NCBI GenBank assembly: GCA_030594585.1
Contig: JAUVEX010000040.1
Span: forward strand, 1 to 8,417
DNA length: 8,417 nt
Origin: an archaeon
Lineage (GTDB): Archaea; EX4484-52; B79-G9
Reading direction: 5' to 3'
The position numbers and the translations under genes were made by a program. Below are positions 5,918-8,417 of the stretch, piece by piece. Numbering within the stretch: position 1 is the first letter of the stretch; every line of letters starts with the position of its first letter. The notes below the pieces were generated by a model, which searched no databases, was not told where the DNA came from, and was given only the letters and a program-made list of their open reading frames with translations.

Positions 5918-7869
5918 TTAATTTTAGCCTTTAATTCTTTAATTGTGTCTCTCAATTTGGCTGCTTTTTCAAACTCAAGTGCTTCTGCCACTACATTCAT
6001 TTCCTGCTCAAGTTCTGATATTACAAATGCAAGCTCGTTTTTTGGCACTTTTGAATAATCTATCTCTTTTTCTTTATCAATGACTATTTTTTCATGAACT
6101 GCCTTTGCGATTGTCTTTGGCACGATATTATGCTCTTTATTGTATTCTTCCTGTATTTTTCTTCGCCTTTTAGTCTCAAATACTGCCTTATCTATTGATT
6201 TGGTCATTTTGTCCGCATAAAGTATGGCTCGTCCATTTGAGTTTCTTGAAGCCCGCCCCATTGTCTGTATCAATGATGTGGTATTTCTTAAAAAACCCTC
6301 TTTGTCTGCATCAAGTATCAAAACCGTTGATACTTCAGGCATATCAAGGCCTTCCCTTAAAAGATTAACACCAACAAGGCAGTCAAATTCACCCATGCGC
6401 AAATCTCTTATGATGTCTACCCGCTCAAGCGTATCAATATCGGAATGAAGATATTTAACGCGCACATCATTTTCGCTTAAAAAATCGCAAAGCTGTTCTG
6501 ACTGCTTTTTTGTAAGTGTGGTAACAAGTGTTCTTAAACCCTTTTTTGCCTGTTTTTTTACTTCCGCCATGAGGTCTTTTACCTGTCCTTTGCATGGTTT
6601 AATTATAATCTCCGGGTCTAAAAGCCCTGTTGGCCTTACAAGCTGCTCGGTTATATTTATGCTTTGCTCTTTTTCAAAATCGCTCGGTGTTGCTGAAACA
6701 TACAAAATATTTTTTATGCGTTTTTCAAACTCATCGAATTTCAAAGGCCTGTTGTCATATGCTGAGGGAAGCCTGAAACCATGTTCAACAAGGCTTTTTT
6801 TCCTTGCATAATCACCGAAGTACATGCCGCGAATCTGTGGCAGAGATACATGAGATTCATCAATCACAATCAGAAAATCATCCCTAAAAAAATCAATAAG
6901 TGTTGATGGCGGCTCGCCCTTTTTTCTTTTGTCAAAATGCCATGAGTAATTTTCAATGCCCGGACAGTAACCGATTTCATTCAGCATTTCTATGTCATAG
7001 TTAGTTCTCTGCTCCAATCTTTGCGCTTCAACTAATTTGTTTTCCTTTAGAAGTATTTTTAATTGTTGTTTTAGTTCTTTTTTTATTGATTCAATTGCTT
7101 TTTGTGTCTTTTCTTCAGGCATAACAAAGTGCTTTGCAGGAAAAATCATGATATCTTCAAGCTTTCTTATAGTAACACTTGTTACCGGGTCTATGTATGA
7201 TATTTTTTCTATTAAGTCCCCAAACATTTCAATTCGAACCACAATATCTTCGTAGCTTAAATGTATCTCTATTGTATCTCCTTTAACCCTGAACTGTCCT
7301 CGTTTTCGCTCAATGTCATTTCTTTCGTACTGTATGTCAACAAGATTGCGTATGATATTGTCTCTTGAAATATCGGTATTATTTTCAAGAAATACAGCCA
7401 TTTCTTTATAGTCTTCAGGAGAGCCAAGACCGTAAATACATGAAACCGACGCCACAACAATAACATCTTTTCCGGACAACAAAGAGCGGGTGGCAGATAA
7501 TCTGAGCTTATCTATCTTCTCATTGATTGATGCGTCTTTTGCAATGTATGTATCTGTTTTAGGAATGTATGCTTCCGGCTGATAATAATCGTAATAGCTT
7601 ACAAAATACTCAACACGGTTGTTTGGGAAAAATTCTTTGAATTCATTGTAAAGCTGGGCCGCCAAAGTCTTGTTATGAGTTATGACAAGTGTTGGCTTTT
7701 TAACTTTTTCAATAACATTTGCAACAGTAAATGTCTTGCCCGAGCCTGTGACACCAAGCAGGGTCTGTTTCCCGAAATTGTGCTTCAGGATGCCCTCAGT
7801 TAATGATTTTATTGCGGTTGGCTGATCTCCTGTTGGCCTGAATTTTGAGATTAGTTTGAAATCGGTCAT
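5905..7869 (-). CDS. uvrB: Excinuclease ABC subunit UvrB
   Basis: UvrB is the helicase-like core of nucleotide excision repair. It receives damaged DNA from UvrA, verifies the lesion by threading a strand behind its beta-hairpin, and recruits UvrC. At 654 aa it has the usual length (E. coli about 673). Seen in order are the Q-x-x-A-I motif region (16-20), Walker A GVTGSGKT (39-46), the aromatic beta-hairpin Y-Y-D-Y-Y-Q-P-E-A-Y (92-101), and Walker B V-I-D-E-S-H (335-340). Helicase motif V region (N502 to G507) and motif VI Q-T-M-G-R-A-S-R-N (535-543) follow. The C-terminal UVR domain (about 612-647) pairs with UvrC and ends only a few residues before the stop. A T-rich TATA-like site about 26 nt upstream supports the ATG at 7869 and a leaderless message. 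The tail overlaps the oppositely oriented reductase gene by 13 nt. uvrC is not in the window. Confidence 0.97.
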   Translation of the reverse strand: MTDFKLISKFRPTGDQPTAIKSLTEGILKHNFGKQTLLGVTGSGKTFTVANVIEKVKKPTLVITHNKTLAAQLYNEFKEFFPNNRVEYFVSYYDYYQPEAYIPKTDTYIAKDASINEKIDKLRLSATRSLLSGKDVIVVASVSCIYGLGSPEDYKEMAVFLENNTDISRDNIIRNLVDIQYERNDIERKRGQFRVKGDTIEIHLSYEDIVVRIEMFGDLIEKISYIDPVTSVTIRKLEDIMIFPAKHFVMPEEKTQKAIESIKKELKQQLKILLKENKLVEAQRLEQRTNYDIEMLNEIGYCPGIENYSWHFDKRKKGEPPSTLIDFFRDDFLIVIDESHVSLPQIRGMYFGDYARKKSLVEHGFRLPSAYDNRPLKFDEFEKRIKNILYVSATPSDFEKEQSINITEQLVRPTGLLDPEIIIKPCKGQVKDLMAEVKKQAKKGLRTLVTTLTKKQSEQLCDFLSENDVRVKYLHSDIDTLERVDIIRDLRMGEFDCLVGVNLLREGLDMPEVSTVLILDADKEGFLRNTTSLIQTMGRASRNSNGRAILYADKMTKSIDKAVFETKRRRKIQEEYNKEHNIVPKTIAKAVHEKIVIDKEKEIDYSKVPKNELAFVISELEQEMNVVAEALEFEKAAKLRDTIKELKAKINYQP

Positions 7870-7890
7870 AACGAAGTTTTAGGGGATTAG

Positions 7891-7899
7891 AAATAAAAA
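7891..7899 (-). promoter_or_regulatory. Probable TATA box of uvrB
   Basis: TTTTTATTT on the minus strand is centred about 26 nt before the uvrB ATG, the spacing seen for the other leaderless genes here. The T-rich tract could also serve as a terminator for the upstream gene at 7949-8417. Confidence 0.4.
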
Positions 7900-7948
7900 T
7901 TGTTTTAAGAGACCGTATATTCTTTGAAACTTATGCGTTTGGTAAATA

Positions 7949-8417
7949 TTACAATTTAACAAAATCTTTTTCTATTAAGTGGAAAAATTCCAAATAATTC
8001 AATAATGTCTGTTCTGAAACCAACGAACTATTGGTTTCTGGAACAAATTCTTCAATTTTAGATAATATATACGGTTCAGTAAATATGGGATTCATAAACT
8101 CTTTTAACTCTTTTATTCTTTTTTGGTATTTCGCCATCAATTTTTTGTTACCTGTATCTTTCATTTTTTGTTCATAAAGCAATGGCTGAAGAAACACATC
8201 CTTAACATTCAACAAATTTGTAAATGCATTCATATTAGAAATATTTGACTTTTTAGCGCTCTTAAGCTTTTTATTGATGCCGTAAATATCCCTCAACAAA
8301 ATTTTACTTCCGTAACCGCTGCTTATGGCCCTATTATCAGCAAATAAATCAACAATATCGTATGTAAGAGCGCCATAAAGAGCACTTAATTCTCTTTTTA
8401 ACCATGAACTCAAAAAT
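7949..8417 (-). CDS. Hypothetical protein, C-terminal part (cut by window edge)
   Basis: The frame is open to the right edge, so the start probably lies outside. A TTG at 8413 is the only possible start codon near the edge and has no visible support. About 155 residues are seen and I do not recognise the family. The sequence looks almost wholly helical and basic. A lysine-rich segment (residues about 47-55 from the TTG) and a second charged helix (residues about 85-107) with several K-x-x-K and E-x-x-E spacings precede a hydrophobic C-terminal helix. No membrane helix, metal site or nucleotide motif is visible. The gene reads towards uvrB and ends 79 nt before it. uvrB has its own possible promoter in that gap, so co-transcription is open. 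Confidence 0.6.
   Translation of the reverse strand, partial: FLSSWLKRELSALYGALTYDIVDLFADNRAISSGYGSKILLRDIYGINKKLKSAKKSNISNMNAFTNLLNVKDVFLQPLLYEQKMKDTGNKKLMAKYQKRIKELKEFMNPIFTEPYILSKIEEFVPETNSSLVSEQTLLNYLEFFHLIEKDFVKL

Noticed and set aside
1..8417. CRISPR array, insertion sequence, integrase or rRNA
   Set aside because: No spaced direct repeats, transposase-like product, tRNA 3'-end duplication or rRNA-like sequence was found on either strand.

Overview
The window looks archaeal. TATA boxes of the archaeal TTTATATA type sit about 26-28 nt upstream of several start codons. There is an archaeal-type geranylgeranyl reductase, the first codons of what looks like an archaeal glutamyl-tRNA synthetase, and a tRNA-His whose CCA end is not encoded. 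The DNA is AT-rich, and together with the bacterial-style UvrA/UvrB pair it fits a small-genome archaeon, possibly of the DPANN group. That placement is inference and no lineage marker fixes it.

Layout, left to right. At the left edge (minus strand) are the first 22 codons of a gltX-like gene with its promoter. Next, also on minus, is an unrecognised gene of about 172 codons (171-689), whose start region is complementary to a site just past its stop codon. A 236-bp gap carries two outward promoters. The tRNA-His(GTG) gene follows on plus (929-1002) and ends in a T-run. Then come two minus-strand genes: a four-helix small membrane protein (1146-1517) and uvrA (1570-4404).

The most unusual stretch is upstream of uvrA (about 4416-4625). 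It is packed with perfect hairpins, including a compact three-way junction at 4545-4611. uvrA, unlike most neighbours, also has a Shine-Dalgarno sequence and probably a leader of about 220 nt. I propose a structured 5' leader RNA, or an intergenic palindromic element, at the head of this DNA-repair gene.

To the right, a geranylgeranyl reductase gene (4742-5917, plus) runs tail-to-tail into uvrB (5905-7869, minus) with a 13-nt overlap. A helical, unrecognised gene on minus (7949 to the right edge) is cut by the window end.

UvrA and UvrB are two of the three nucleotide-excision-repair proteins. UvrA finds damage and loads UvrB; UvrC, which makes the cuts, is not here. The reductase saturates the isoprenoid chains of archaeal lipids and has no evident functional link to the repair genes around it. 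No mobile element, CRISPR array or integrase is seen.
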